Positions 1 through 12,001 are shown, counted from the stretch's first letter. The stretch: DNA of 64,000 nt from Bagarius yarrelli (GCA_005784505.1 VCAZ01000116.1:953007-1017006), one strand, 5' to 3'. Numbers and translations: made by a program. The notes: generated from the sequence alone by a model not told the origin.

Positions 1-1013
1 ATGAAGGGTAGAGGTCAGGTACAATACAATGCTTGTCTTGCATTAGGTATGTGATAGACAGTCCCACAAGGATTAGACCTATACAAAAACCTGGCTAAAA
101 GTTTATGACATTTATGAAAGTTCTGCTAGTCTTCCTTTTATGGCAAATGTTAACTCAACTAAGTAAAATTCAATTACCAGAGATAAAAAAAAAAAAACAG
201 TGCAGAAAGAATCTGTATTACTGGACCAGGAAAAGTATAACAAATCACTCTTTCAAATGATTTGGTTGAATGGACAGAGGGAAGAGTTTGGCCTCCTGGG
301 AAACACGGCACACAACTAAGAATAAATAAAGCTGCTCAGAATAGCAATCGTCCATGAAATTACATTATCCCACATGACCTCAGTGTCCTTATGTGGTCCC
401 TTGTAGCTTTTGCTTTTCCAACTTACCCTCACAGCACAAACCGAACAATTACACTACCCCATCTTCAAAGCGATACTCAATTAGGATCAGACTCCTGCTG
501 CGAATTAAACACGCCCATCTTAAATTTCCAGATGCTTTTCACGTTCAAGTGTTTACATTTTTTTCCCCAACACACACGCGTGCTTCAAGACAATCCATTT
601 CAAGTGCTGATAAGGAAGAGAACTCCAGCTGTTTCAATTTATTTTTGCTCCCAGGCTTTTCTTTATCATTGCACATGGAATAATGTTACCCTGAGAATTG
701 TTTCGATACACACTATTGTTTAGAATTTCTTTAATGTTTAGGCTTTACGACTGTATATGCACCAATTTGATTGGTCAGAAGTTTGATGAATTTTCCAGGA
801 CTGCAGTTGTGCTAACAACGTCAGCTGCACATCACAGGTTTATAATTTCCTTATCTTTATTAGAAACCACAATCTCCTGACCCAGGAAGTAAACAAACAA
901 ACCATAGGTAATATAGTAATTCATTCACAAATTATCCTAATAGTCTACTGCATGAAGCAGCAAATAGTCTTTGCCCTCTCTCCGCTGTGACTGGCTGTGT
1001 GTGGGTGGCTCTC
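1..1013. other. Unique AT-rich sequence, no gene recognised
   Basis: No exon, RNA gene or repeat family is recognised. Two overlapping frames of about 100 codons near 391-723 have no domain and low-complexity composition, and are probably chance. A short A-run lies at about 187-199. Confidence 0.6.
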
Positions 1014-1080
1014 TTTCTTTCTCTTTTTGTCTCTCTCTCTATCTTTCCATCTCTCTATTTCTCTTTTTCTGTGTCTCCCT
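1014..1080. repeat. Imperfect CT-rich tract
   Basis: A pyrimidine-rich stretch of TCTCTC and TTTCTC blocks. The serine, leucine and phenylalanine-rich reading frame across it is a by-product of low complexity. Confidence 0.75.
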
Positions 1081-1597
1081 TCTGATAGATTTGCCAATAG
1101 CATGCAGGCCACGTACAGTATTTAGTCCATGCCTTGCATACATTAACTCCCACATTAAACAGAAAACCTGTCACAGGACCATGATTCCGTTTGAAGCTTT
1201 TACTCTTTCTCTGTTCTTGAGTGTGTATCCTGCCCGAGTGCGAGTGTGTCGACCCTCTGCTGCTATCATCTGTCAATCAAACTGAGTCTGTCGGTTTGGA
1301 CAATAGGGCAGCAGGAAGGGGAAGACAGATAGCAGTTTTGTGGTTATAGTTGAATCTGGGACTTTTGGGGGCATTTCTGCTAAATACAGCAAAGTTGAGG
1401 TAACAAAACAATAAATATTTATATCCTTGTGTATATTCTCTGTAGCTTGGTATGGGGTTGGGTGGGGGGTTATATAACTTGAGAACTTGCAGCTTGTTTA
1501 TTCATCGTTGCAATTACTGTAAATTACTTGCAAAAGTGTTAAACTCTTTCTTATAAACGGGCTTCGCTAAGGTGTTGGACTGCTGATTAGCAGAGTG
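1081..1597. other. Unique sequence, no gene recognised
   Basis: AT-leaning unique sequence without recognised family, splice pair or RNA structure. Confidence 0.5.
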
Positions 1598-1797
1598 CAT
1601 TTACATTTACTTTAACAGTATTTGGCAGACATCTTTATCCCGAGCGACTTGCATTTATCTTATTTATACAACTGAGCAAATGAGGGTTAAGAGCCTTGCT
1701 CAGGGGACCAGCAGTGGGAACTTGGTGGTGCTGGGAATCGAACCCTGATTTTTGAATTAGCGGTCCAACACCCTAACCACTGCACTACTACTATCCC
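1598..1797 (-). repeat. SINE-A, near full length
   Basis: Read on the minus strand it has a tRNA-like head (AGTGGTTAGGGTGTTGGAC and a GGTTCGATTCC-type B box), the GGGCCC..AGCAAGGCTCTTAACCCTCA body and the tail TCGGGATAAAGATGTCTGCC. On the plus strand this appears as TTTGGCAGACATCTTTATCCC..CCTAACCACTGCACTAC. A tRNA-derived, Pol III type retroposon, non-coding and presumably inactive. Confidence 0.9.
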
Positions 1798-3903
1798 AGG
1801 CCATGGGTTTAATTACAAGAAATATCAAGTTGCCCCTTGTAGGCTCTTAATCAAGGGCCATAACTCAGATGTGAGGGTGTCTGCCATGTAAACGTTATCT
1901 AAGCGTTGGTTGAGCGTTGGTTCCAATTTGCATAATTAGCATAATTAGTTTAAATCCTGTATTTAATTTAATTACTGAATGAATGTAATGAAGATGTTAT
2001 CCATAAATTAAGACGAATTAGATTGGCATTTTATTAACAGTAAAAGTAATTGCACCCAATAAAAGAAAGCGGGCACTTTTTTAGTCATTATAAATCAAGT
2101 TATCTAGTTTATAAAGTCAGGGCCTCCGCTAAAAGGTGGGGCGGGGTTTTAGTTAGGGCACTTCTAAGGGCCCAAACACCTTGCGGGCTCCCCAGAGATC
2201 TATTAGTACTAAAAGTTCTAGCATTGATGTAATAGAAATTATATCACATGGCCCAAAATTGCTAGAGGTGCCCTTGGTATCCAGGAATTTCATTTTCTTG
2301 AAATTTTACTTGCTGTATTGTAGAGTGACAGCTTTAACAAAATCTCAATTTCAATGCTAATTTTTATAGTTGCCCCCAAAGAAAGTGTCTCAAAAGGACA
2401 GAAACTGATAAACCGATAAATGGCAGAAACAGCAAAAATGGACACAACTTAATTCCAACCACTCTGAAGTTAGTTGTTTTCTCCCTGAAGGTCTAACCAC
2501 GTCCACTTTTGTCCCGTGAGAGAATAGAAGAGGCAATAACAACTTCTGGCTCAGAGCAATTTGCAGCCATCAGTTCCCAGAAACACAACATTAGCTAGAA
2601 AATGATTTTCAATGGCTAGCCAATTCACAGGAATAAAATAGGAGATATTCCCAGGCTCAGAGCGCTAATAACCCCTGCACCTCCTCTTAACAGGAGAAAC
2701 TTATTCTACTGAGTTCCGCTGCTATCTGCTACCTAACATGAGATATTTAACAAGTAGTGGGAGACAGTGAGGTGAAAAAATAGCATAAAGAAAAGAAATA
2801 GCTGTTAGAGAAAGATCAAGTGTAAAATAAAAAATGACAAAGCAAGTAAATTACCAGTGTAGAAACGCTCTCTGCAAAAAAGAGATGAAAAATCCATCTG
2901 TATCATGGGATTCAAACTGATTTTGAAAACAGAAAGAACCCAAAACAACAAGCCAAAATAAAAACTGATAGCTTTAGGGTTCAAATAATCATTGTCAATG
3001 ACGGTGCGCTTTGGGGCAGACAAAATGGTGGTGCTTTTTCACGCAGAAAACCCCTGTCGCTTTTATCGCCAACAGTAAAACCTAATTCATTGGTGGTGTC
3101 AGCTATTCGCAAACGACATCATTTTCCCCTCTTCTAACTCGCAAAACCCAGAAGCCAAAACAACCTTCTATTAACTACTTTCAATCTCACCTGTGGAAAA
3201 TTCATAAATGCTTTTTTCAGAAAGTTATCTGTAAAACACGACCTGAAAAGAAGAACTTTTACCCACACCACCAAACTCATATACTTTCTTTTTTTCAAAG
3301 ACAAATGAAGAAGACAAATCGCTAACTGAGCAGACAGATCAATCAGGATGAGCTTAAAATGGCCCCAAAATGTACCTATGGGAACCTCAGGACCTGCTGA
3401 GAGCAATTCATCAGTCGATGCAGTGACCTCAGCCTGCCATTCGGTATCGGTAAGCTTTGCATGGTCTTCTAAAGGTGCTTGCTTTCTACAGTTTTCATAA
3501 ACATCTGCACACCTGTGTGTTCGTGTGGTTATCTAATTAACCAAACATGTGGCAGCAGTGTACTGCATAAAATCCTGCCGCTGGGTCAAGAGCTTCTCGT
3601 TGAGTTTGACTATGGTGTGGATGTTGTGGTTGGTCTGAGTATTTCAGATGCTGTTGATCTCCTGCAATTTAAACATTTTACAGGGAGATTTTACCCAGTT
3701 ACCAGGTACCAAAACAACTAAAGGCAGAAAAGCCTTGAATAAAAGGAGAAAAACTACTCCAGGAGGCCCCATGATTGTCCCCATCAGGGCCACATGAATG
3801 TTTCTTTCTGTAAATTGGTGGCGGGTCAGTCTGTAACAGTGAATTACACGGGCCAGTGTGACTCCCAGTATCATTGTGGAGGTTTTAAATTAATACATGA
3901 TTT
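1798..3903. other. Mostly unique sequence; possible old repeat near 2120-2230
   Basis: No gene recognised. The segment near 2120-2230 (GGGCGGGG and GGGCCC blocks, CAAACACCTTGCGGGC) loosely resembles the GGGCCC-rich segment at 44632-44790 and may be an eroded repeat. A segment near 3395-3448 ends at a GGTAAGC donor-like site but lacks a convincing acceptor. Confidence 0.45.
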
Positions 3904-3990
3904 TAAGTTGCCACTGCTTGGCCCCTGAGCAAGACCCTTAACCCCCAATTGATCAGTTGTATAAAAGAGATCAATGTAAGTCACTCTGGA
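3904..3990 (+). repeat. SINE-A, 3' part only
   Basis: Retains GCCACTGCTTGGCCCCTGAG, CAAGACCCTTAACCC, CAGTTGTATAAA and GTAAGTCACTCTGGATAA. The tRNA head is missing and the final GTCTGCC tail is lost. Confidence 0.85.
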
Positions 3991-4897
3991 TAATTTGCAA
4001 ATTTGGAAAGCTATCCTCCAGGTTCTTTTCCAATCTTTACCTTTCAAATTTTAGTGATTCTGGCCCTCTCATTTGCCTCAAGGTTCGATGCGCCATCCGT
4101 CAAATACCAAAGCATAACATTTGTTTTAAAAAGGCTCTTCAAAACAGGCGCATGAATTTTAATGCACTTAAGATGACAGAGAGTGAAGAGAAATGTGTTT
4201 CAAAGGGTTTTCAGTAAAGGACATGCTTTCAAATATGTAAATGACAGCTGAAATTAGAGTGTTTTTTTATTATGCCATAGCTAGGAGGTCTTGCCCTTCA
4301 TATAATGCTAAAATCATCCAGGGAAAAATGTCCTTCACAGGTTAATTGAGTCATTTGGTAACCTATAACTTATTCGAGAGATCATTGGCTTCTCGTTGGC
4401 CAGCTCTGTTTTTTTTTTTTCTTTCAGCTTTATAACTTTTATTTTTCTTCTTTAGTGGTGTAAATGTGGCTGAGTGAATGTTAGCGGCGATTACATACCC
4501 TAGTTTTTGGGAGAAGAAGCACAACACACACTATTGGCTCCTCAACATGAAGTAAATAATGATTGTGAACATGGAGTAATAAATAATTGTGGTCTATAAT
4601 TCCATGCCATGTTTCTTGCTCTCTCATGGGCTGTAGGTCATCGGAGATGTATTTTTCAGTCAAATTTTGAATTGCCAACTGATCCAGATATTTAGCATGC
4701 CAAAAATTCTCAGACCTTGGTAATTCCATCAGATTGCATCCTTAATTTGATCATTAGGTCATTGTCACTAGAGTGAACGCTGGTATCAGGCGTTTTTTAA
4801 GGTCATGGGCTGCTGTAGCCTGTTGTGTAGCAGTGAGCACCTTTCTAATCCCGCAGTTCGGGGTGTGTGTCTTTGTCCATGTCCATACCTTAGACCA
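3991..4897. other. Unique sequence, no gene recognised
   Basis: Frames up to about 85 codons occur on both strands without a recognisable domain. A T-run lies at 4409-4420. Confidence 0.5.
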
Positions 4898-5030
4898 CAG
4901 GTGTCAAACTCAGTCCCCGATTCCAGTTCCAGACCAATGCCCTGCAGAGTTTAGCACCTGATCCAGCTCCATGCTTTAGATTAAATGCTTGTGACCCTCT
5001 AGGTAACTAAGTTTGATACCCTTGCTTAGA
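4898..5030. mobile_element. Short hAT-like MITE
   Basis: Begins CAGGTGTCAAACTCAG and ends with AGTTTGATACCCTTG, an imperfect terminal inverted repeat of the hAT type (CAGGGGTGTCAAA). Internally it has CTGCAGAGTTTAGC, as in a common teleost MITE. It is non-coding, so would have needed transposase in trans. Superfamily assignment rests on terminal sequence only. Confidence 0.6.
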
Positions 5031-7332
5031 CATTTTTCCAGTCTCTCGTCAGGATTAGTTGGCTTACGGTAATTGATGGTCTTCTGTTTTAATCTGTGGC
5101 TTCAGAAGTGTTAGCGAAGTATCAAACTGATCGACTGACATCCTGAAATAAACTTGGACTCTCTGAGGAAGTTTTAGGATAACGAAAATAAAAAAATTAA
5201 AAAACCCACACACACGAACGCATTTCGGATTCAGTGTGCCGAGAACTTAACTGCTTTGCTTTCTTTTTTTAGTCCAAAGACGTGTGCATAAGGCTGATTG
5301 ACACCTCTAAAATGTCTGTAGTGTGTACAAGTGTGTGTGTGGTTTTGCTCTGTGATGAGTTTTTAAGCTTTGTCCCCTCCCCCGAGTCCCCCGGAATACA
5401 CTTCAGGCTTCCAGCAACCTTGACAAATATTTTATTTTTTTTATTGTTTTACTTTCCTTTTTCAAAAAAGATATATTTTTAAATCGGTGGCATAATAAAA
5501 TATGAATAAATTCTGGAAATAAAAATATCGTTTATAATTATTTTATTTGATGCTGAAAGAAAATGCAATTCCGCCATCATGCTGTATATGCGTTTCCATG
5601 CACGGTGTCATATAGATTATTTTCAGACGTATATAACACAAGGCATTGATCCTGTCTCCTTTCACAAGGGAAACGTCCGCGACCCATCTGCTGACATGAT
5701 AAAGCAATGTTGTTTTCATTTCCCAGATCCAATTTGATCACGAAGAAGAAAAGAAAACTTGTGTGTATATATATATATATATATATAATATTCAGGCAAT
5801 ACAGAAAATGAAATTTGGTCAGAAACTTTACAGCCCTGAGACCTGATACCTGAATTATAGAGAACGGCGTATACACACAAATTCTTCAAAAACTGAAAAT
5901 TGATTTGTTTGGTGTCGGAGATTTTGGCACTATTCGTTCCCGAAGCTGGAAAATGTGTTTTTGCAAAACGTTAGCATGCACCAATATAACAGACATTAAA
6001 CTAATTCTTTGTTTTATACTCTTGAGTGAAATATATACGTTTTTTACCCAAAAAAATCAAATTTGCATTTAGATGGAAACAAATTCAACGAGTTGCTTGA
6101 GATGCCGGAGTTCCACTTGATTTACGGGTTTTGAGTTGGATTAGCGAAACTAGGGCAAAATCAAAACAGCTAGGGTAAAAAAGACGTTAATGTGAACGTT
6201 ATTAGTGGAAAAGGGGCAAACACTGTTACCTTAACTAATATGTTCAACACAAAACTCAAAAATCATATTTTTTTAGCTATTAGTGTGTGCTAGCTATACA
6301 AAAAATTGTGTTTTTAAAAACAAAAGATAATTCCAAGATGCAATGTTCCACAATCTGCCATCCCATGACACCAATGCCTTTGGATCAACCTTGTCGACAG
6401 GGTGATTTGATGTAGACAGCTGTTATAGCCTCTAAAAACAACACTATGCTATTTAATTACTTCATGCTGCCGTATAGTTGTGTGTCCTTACACCATACAA
6501 TACCACTGGATCATTGTAGACAGCAAGCCATGACCCTGACAACAAGAACAACAAATTTGGCCATCTGGACTAGGGGTCATCTTTTTTTTTTGGTTTTGTT
6601 TCCATAGTAGACCAATTTATGTAGCAAATTTTATTACAGAGCCGCTAAACATGAAAAAAATTTTAGTTTTCTAAACCCACTCTGGGCATCTGTACTCAAC
6701 AATCACATGCATTAATGTAGCTACAGTAGCTGGATCCTCATTCACTGTGTTTATGACATTAAATATATATGAAAAATATTTTTACTTTAATTTCTTCGGT
6801 ATTCTGCTATTCTCATTGTGTTTGACTAGCCAGGTATTCAAAAATCCCCCCAAAAAGCTTGCCTGATATGCATTTAGTGAATCCTGTACAAAAACAAATG
6901 TTATTGTTTTGTTATTATACTAATTTTAAGCTTAAAACAATAATAAGTATGCTGATTTTTTTGGACTGATTTTATGGCTCGATTAAAGATTTATTAAATA
7001 AAATAATTTTTTACTTGGCTTACTGACAAATTAGACATCTTTGGGACACAGAGAACTGGATATAGAAAATTCTGTTTTTTTGGAAGTCCTATTCTGTTTC
7101 TGGACCATTGGGCAGGAAATGACGATGAACGTTTGTGTTGTGCTGAGGCTAAGCAGATACAGGTGCAGAAACGGCAGGAGAGGGATGGATTATAGAACTA
7201 CTCACAGCTAGTATGCAAATCTCAGACACATTAATCAAATAGGGTGTGTAGAAAAAGACCTAGATCATCTGAGTGTATAATAATAAAACACAATAATATT
7301 GCATTTATCTGTATGTAACTATGCTTTTTATG
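5031..7332. other. Long AT-rich unique stretch with a (TA)n microsatellite
   Basis: No gene recognised. A TA dinucleotide run lies at 5766-5787. Otherwise AT-rich sequence without a repeat family I can name. Confidence 0.5.
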
Positions 7333-7405
7333 CTTTGCTCAGGGGCCCAACAGTGTAAACTTGGTAGAGATGAGGGTTGAACCTTGATCATTGGAATAAC
7401 AACCC
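7333..7405 (-). repeat. SINE-A, degenerate fragment
   Basis: Contains TGCTCAGGGGCCCAACAGTG, AACTTGGTAG and GGGTTGAACC, the minus-strand body and B-box region of SINE-A. Both ends are eroded. Confidence 0.6.
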
Positions 7406-7512
7406 AGACTTGACAAATATCACACATTATAAGTTCTTTGGTTATTTATGGCTACAAATCTAAGACACAGAACTGGACATGGAATAATACAATCACAGAA
7501 CTTTGTTGAGTT

Positions 7513-7962
7513 TACTGAAAGTTCTATGTCCTGGAGAACCACTGTCCTGCAGAGTTTTGCTTCAACCCTAATCAAACACCTGAATTAGCTAATCAAGGTT
7601 TTCAGTTGAAACTTGTAAATGTAAATATCTTTATTTTATTACATAAAGTCTACAGCACAGTGAAATTATTTTCTTCGCATATCCCATCCCGTCAGAGCAC
7701 AGGGTCAGCTATGATACAGCGCCCCTAAAGCAGGAAGGATTGAGGGTCTTGCTCAAGGACCCAACAGTGGCAGACTGGCAATGGTGGGGCTTAAACCCAA
7801 GTCTTCCTGGTCTTCCAATTAAACAGCTTAGCACCTTAACCATTTGAGCCATAACTGCCCCTAGCACACCGGTCAGTTACAGTCAGGTGTGTTAAGGCAA
7901 GTCGGAGCTAAACTCTGCAGGACACCAGCCTGTCCAGGACCAAGGTTGGTGACTCATGTTTT
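7513..7962. mobile_element. CTGCAG-type MITE split by a SINE
   Basis: Left half (7513-7612) reads CCTGGAGAACCACTGTCCTG, CAGAGTTTTGC and AATCAAACACCTGAATTAGC. Right half (7863-7962) reads CAGGTGTGTTAAGGCAAG, GGAGCTAAACTCTGCAGGAC and CCTGTCCAGGACCAAGGTTG. The halves are roughly inverted (CCTGCAGAGTTT against AAACTCTGCAGG), as expected for a foldback non-autonomous DNA transposon. The interruption is the SINE-B copy at 7613-7862. Confidence 0.75.
7613..7862 (-). repeat. SINE-B, near full length, nested in a MITE
   Basis: On the minus strand: head GGCTCAAATGGTTAAGGTGC, body CTTGAGCAAGACCCTCAATCC, CTGCTTTAGGGGCGCTGTAT, then GATATGCGAAG and a tail matching TTTCACTGTGCTGTAGAC. The paired copies at 34425 and 42945 share the same order. 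Its insertion post-dates the flanking MITE. Confidence 0.85.
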
Positions 7963-7999
7963 ATTGTACCTCTGAGCCGTTGAGCATGAAATTACAATA

Positions 8000-8150
8000 G
8001 CAGCTCAAATGGTTAAAACCCTAGATTGGGACATCAGGTTTCAAGCCTAATCTCTGCCGAATTGCCACGGTTGGGCCCTTAAACAAGGTCCTTCATCTCT
8101 CTCTGCTCCAGGGTTGATGTATTATAGCTGACCCTTTGTTCTAGCGTCCA
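8000..8150 (+). repeat. SINE-B, 5' part
   Basis: Has GCAGCTCAAATGGTTAAAAC, GGTTTCAAGCC (degraded B box), GGGCCCTTAAACAAGG and CTCTGCTCCAGGGTTGATGT. It lies in opposite orientation to the SINE-B copy about 140 bp upstream. Confidence 0.75.
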
Positions 8151-9289
8151 CTATCAACTACCCAAATGACAACTACCCATATGTTAAACAACATCCTATT
8201 AACCATTTATTGGTTGCCTAAATGAATTTCACAAACAATGAAGTTTAATGTGTCAATTATTTGGCACATTTATGAAAAATAAAAAACAATATATATTATT
8301 AATTAGTGACTTTTGATACCATCTTGCCAAAGTTGTTGTTCTGATGTGCACAATGAAAAAACTGCACATTCTGTACAATGTACATTTCCCAAAATAAGTT
8401 GATTGGTTATTGGCACAATAAATCTTTGTTAACCTGTAACAGGGTAAAAATCCATTGTTGTTATTGTCTGTTTGGAAATGTAATGAAGTAAGGTTGAAAT
8501 ATTGGTGGCATCCCTGCTAAAAATAATTATTATAGGATATTACTAAAACACTAGTCTAATGTCAACTAACATTTTATTTCATATAATAAACTTAAATAAA
8601 AATATTCACTGTAATTGTAAACAAAGACAAGTTGTTAAATCTGAGACCTAGGAGATTAAGGGGAGGGGCTTAAAGACAATATCAATGTCTAAAATTATTT
8701 AGACACTGATCATTTCTTTGGTTTGAAATCCACCAGGTTTCCATCATATGGACGGCAGCAGGATAGATCACAATTTATACAGTATTAGAGACAGTTACGA
8801 AAAAATAGAGAGAATAAATCTATTCATGGTAATAAACACTCTTCTTTCCTCTTCTTTTTTAGCTGAAGGTTCTAACACAGGCTGTCTCGAGATGGGACGT
8901 GACTCATCTCCTCTGAATGCTGATGACTGGGCACGTTCGTTGTGTCAGCCATATTAAAACCCAGAGAGGCTGCATTCACTCGGAGATGCTGATGCAATTG
9001 TCTGGCTGTCAACGCAGGTTTTGGAGCAGATGAGCTAATGAGCGCTTGTTGCTGTATTGTTTTTAAGATGAGGATGATAGATGAAAAAATTACAAACCTC
9101 GAAACATGTTTCACTTACATAATTACACACTGGAAGAGATATGAGTTTAAAAATACCGGTGGATGATACATGTCCTAACTTTTCTTGTTACATCATATGA
9201 CTTATATGGCTTCCCGCCCAAACCAATGCTACATCATTGAATAGAATGTCTTTTCTGTGATGTATCATTACATTATTTCTTTACTGGGA
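8151..9289. other. Unique sequence with a candidate conserved noncoding block
   Basis: No gene recognised. About 8860-9110 is repeat-free, follows a polypyrimidine-AG (TTCTTTTTTAG ending at 8862), and is dense in TGATG, GAGCTAATGAGC and CTGTCAACG words that resemble developmental-enhancer sequence. The frame open after the AG runs about 30 codons to a stop and matches nothing I know. Confidence 0.4.
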
Positions 9290-9655
9290 CTGTTCCAGCA
9301 TGGCAATGTGACTGTGCACAAAACCCTCTGATCTCCATGAAGACATGCTGTGTTCTGGAGTTTATGGAGCTCTTATTTCCTGATTCTGACTCAACCCCTT
9401 TAAACTGAACAGCTTTGGGATGAACTGGAACCCCGACTAAACCCCAGACCTCCTCACCTTAACATTAGTGTCCGATCTCACTAATACCATCGTAGCTAAA
9501 TGATCAAATCTACACAGTCACATGACACAATCTAGTGAAACGGCTTTCCAGAGGTGCAGAGGTTATTAAATAAGGATTAACATCTGGAATAGGATACACA
9601 AAAAACAAATGTATGTGATGGTCAGGTGATCCAATACTTTGTCTATAAAGTGTAT
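9290..9655 (+). pseudogene. Tc1-type transposase remnant, 3' end
   Basis: Broken translation begins FQHGNVTVHKT (Tc1 motif FQHDNAPxHKA, which carries the second catalytic Asp; here Gly) and continues LWDELEPRLNPRPPH, the C-terminal segment next to the third catalytic residue. Several stops and frame changes follow. It ends GATGGTCAGGTGATCCAATACTTTGTC..AAAGTGTA, matching the 3' ends of the copies at 23283 and 52393. Inactive. Confidence 0.85.
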
Positions 9656-9737
9656 ATTTCACTCATGTTTTTATTGTAAAACATGGATTATTATGGACTA
9701 TCTTATAAGGAAATGCCCAAAGTATGTACATCTTATT

Positions 9738-9836
9738 TTTTATCCAACTGAGCCGTTAAGAGCCTTGCTTCAGGATCTAGCAATGGCAGCTTGGTGGTGC
9801 TTGGAATTAAACCTAAAAACTTTCAATCAGCAGCAT
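9738..9836 (-). repeat. SINE-A, fragment
   Basis: Contains AACTGAGCCGTTAAGAGCCT, GGCAGCTTGGTGGTGCTTGG and AATTAAACC, the complement of the SINE-A body and B box. The tail and head are truncated. Confidence 0.75.
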
Positions 9837-10107
9837 ATTATAATTAAAATCTTGAAAGCTAGGATTTGTTTTTTCTGATAAATCTAAGAAAGTGTTGCTG
9901 ATGTAACAGCTGCCATTTTGTTATTTTTCACTCATTTACCACAAACCCAGCAATAACCATAGACCGGAAGGTCAATGGCCAAAATCTCAGTTGTCTATAC
10001 TTAATAAATCGCAATGTTTTAGGAAAAAAACATAAAGAGAAGCTTTGGAATAAAAAATGCTGGTGTATTTGTGACTACAGTAAGGGTCTCTAAATGTGAA
10101 AGTGTTG

Positions 10108-10110
<3 letters not shown>

Positions 10111-10156
<46 letters not shown>
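10111..10156. repeat. (GA)23 microsatellite
   Basis: An uninterrupted GA run of 46 bases. Confidence 0.97.
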
Positions 10157-10159
<3 letters not shown>

Positions 10160-10635
10160 GTTTCCAGGGCCACTTCAGGAAAATAACACTATTAAACTTG
10201 GGCTGGAGAGTTTCAACTACAATCCAGATGACGGCTGACTAAGACTGTGGGGAAAGAAAGAAAACACCCTGCTATTACTTCGACTCAAACAGCAGGAGAC
10301 TCGCAGTTTCGCCGGGATCCCTGCAGCGTTGCTGTCGAAACTTCCGAGCGGGACGGAGGCTTCAATTATGCCTTAAGCGATAGGGGTGCCCACTGTAGGA
10401 AACAAGTAAGCGGTGCACGTATGACAGAAGAGAAAAGAAATTAATTTGATTGTAGTCAACCTGCGAAAGCTGTGTGAAAGAAAGGGATTCGTATCACTGC
10501 TCACATGGCTGACAGCTGACAGCGTTCGGGGTGAGGAAACTCTGGTTGAGGGGTATCAGTGCTTACTGGAATTCTGGTTAGCTGAATTAGACATAAATGT
10601 CCAACCAACGGTGTGTCTCGACTTAGCTATCATTT
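10157..10635. other. Unique, comparatively CpG-bearing segment
   Basis: Repeat-free, with CpG sites (TCGCAGTTTCGCCGGG, GAGCGGGACGG, GCGATAGG) unusual for the surroundings. Frames of 65 and 105 codons cross it; the longer runs into the SINE-C copy and so is not a gene. Could be a regulatory block; no exon is supported. Confidence 0.35.
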
Positions 10636-10830
10636 ATTTATTCATTCATTCATCTTCTATACCCGCTTATTCTCTAATTTCGGGGTCTAAGGGATCTGCT
10701 GGAGTCTATCCCAGCCATCTCGGAAAGGGTGAAAGGCAGGAGGGGTACACCCTGGACAGGTGACCAGTCCATCCCAGGGCCACACACACACTCACACTCA
10801 CTCCTATGGGCAATTTAGAATCACCAATCT
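10636..10830 (-). repeat. SINE-C, 3' portion
   Basis: Plus-strand order CATTCATTCATCTTC, ACCCGCTTATTC, GGAGTCTATCCCAGC, TACACCCTGGACAGGTGACC, CATCCCAGGGCC and GGGCAATTTAGAATCACCAA is the reverse complement of the SINE-C 3' half. The tRNA-like head is absent. Confidence 0.85.
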
Positions 10831-11429
10831 AACATACTTTCTTAAAATGTCCTTATGGAGACCAGGGGTTTTGTGCACAGGGACAATGTCATGCTGGAAC
10901 TTAGTTCTAGTGAAGGAATAGGACATTCTATACCTTTGTGCACCTTTGTGCTTCAGACTTTGTGGCTGCTAAGCTGTACACAAACATCTGACCATGTAGC
11001 ATACGCCTAAGGAATGAGAACATTTATTCCAGCGTGTTAACACAATCCTGTGTTTTGTTGGACAGCCTGAATTGCTGTCAGAGCTGCAGTTATATAAAAA
11101 TTCATCAACACTTTTTGATCAATACACTTTCTTCTGCTTGAGCTTGTTTAATGTGCTCTTCTCCAACATACATCACTCCTTATAAATAAAACACCTTATA
11201 AAAACTGTTATAGTGTTGGACACAGTGCATCAGAAGACACACAGCATGACACACTGACTGCTCGGCTGCTACTATTGCAACAACAATTTTGCTAGCCAAC
11301 TAGAAACTGCAGTAAAAATCGAAAATTCAATACTTTCCTACTATAAAGTAGAGATTCCGAAACCTGATTCATTCATCATTTACTCGAATCATTTAAGTCC
11401 TAAGTTCCCTTTCTGTCGTCCAATCTGAC
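10831..11429. other. Unique sequence, no gene recognised
   Basis: No recognisable family or exon in about 600 bases. Confidence 0.5.
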
Positions 11430-11445
11430 GTGTCGAGTGTACACT

Positions 11446-11706
11446 ACATGGACCTACAAAACACCCTCTGATCCCTTCTTCCTGGCTGAAAAAAAATCCT
11501 GCCCCTGTCCTATACAAACTATGTCCAGTGGTTTTGTACTATCCTGTCTCTCTGGATTGATTAAACAATCAGCTCTTAGTACAATTCTGATGCTGGGAAA
11601 ACTGAATATGGCGTTAATACGGAAATATCGGATCAGTGAGTCAAAAAATATACTTATCCATGAGCGACGTAGACTTTAAAAAAGGAGAGTTACTATTTAG
11701 GGGTTG
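11446..11706. repeat. Direct repeat R1, copy 1
   Basis: About 260 bp, beginning CCTACAAAACACCCTCTGAT and ending in TTTAAAAAAGGAGAG..GCTATTT-like sequence. It is highly similar over its whole length to 12627-12887. It lies between two inverted GTGTCGAGTGTAC motifs (11430-11442 and the complement near 11718-11729). No coding potential is recognised; family unknown to me. Confidence 0.85.
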
Positions 11707-11835
11707 CCTTAGTGTCGTACACTCGACACAACGTACCCATTCCCTTCATCAGGGAACGAGGGCTAGCATTCGTAATAGAGACGTTCCGTTTCAGTCGTTC
11801 ACTCTGCTGTTGTGTCGAGTGTACGAGGGCTGCCA
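11707..11835. mobile_element. Palindromic repeat with terminal inverted repeats
   Basis: TCGTACACTCGACACAA at 11715-11731 is the exact reverse complement of 11810-11826. Inside, GGGAACGAGG and GAGACGTTCC form a second near-palindrome around CATTCGTAAT. This matches a dispersed palindromic element I know from teleosts (GTGTCGAGTGTACGACACTA; CAGGGAACGAGGGTTAC). Non-coding; superfamily not assigned. Confidence 0.75.
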
Positions 11836-12001
11836 TTCATTAATGTTTTCTTACTCCAAACAAAAACATACATAATTATAAAGTGAAACTTAAATCATTT
11901 ATTTATTCTAAGTAGTTGTTAGCTCGTAAGTGTAGGAAAAGTAGCTGACTGAGTTGTTATGGAAACTTTCTACATCGTCAGAAGCACAAGAAACATAAAA
12001 T

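Noticed and set aside
391..723. 110-codon frame overlapping a 96-codon frame
   Set aside because: No domain; two frames open at once in the same AT-rich stretch indicates chance absence of stops.
1598..1797. A tRNA gene, from the A-box and B-box-like motifs in this and other SINE heads
   Set aside because: No cloverleaf; the motifs are always attached to SINE bodies and vary freely.
5766..5787. TATA-box promoter at the TA run
   Set aside because: A simple repeat; no downstream gene or initiator context.
10636..10763. C-terminal part of the 105-codon frame as coding
   Set aside because: It lies within a SINE-C fragment.
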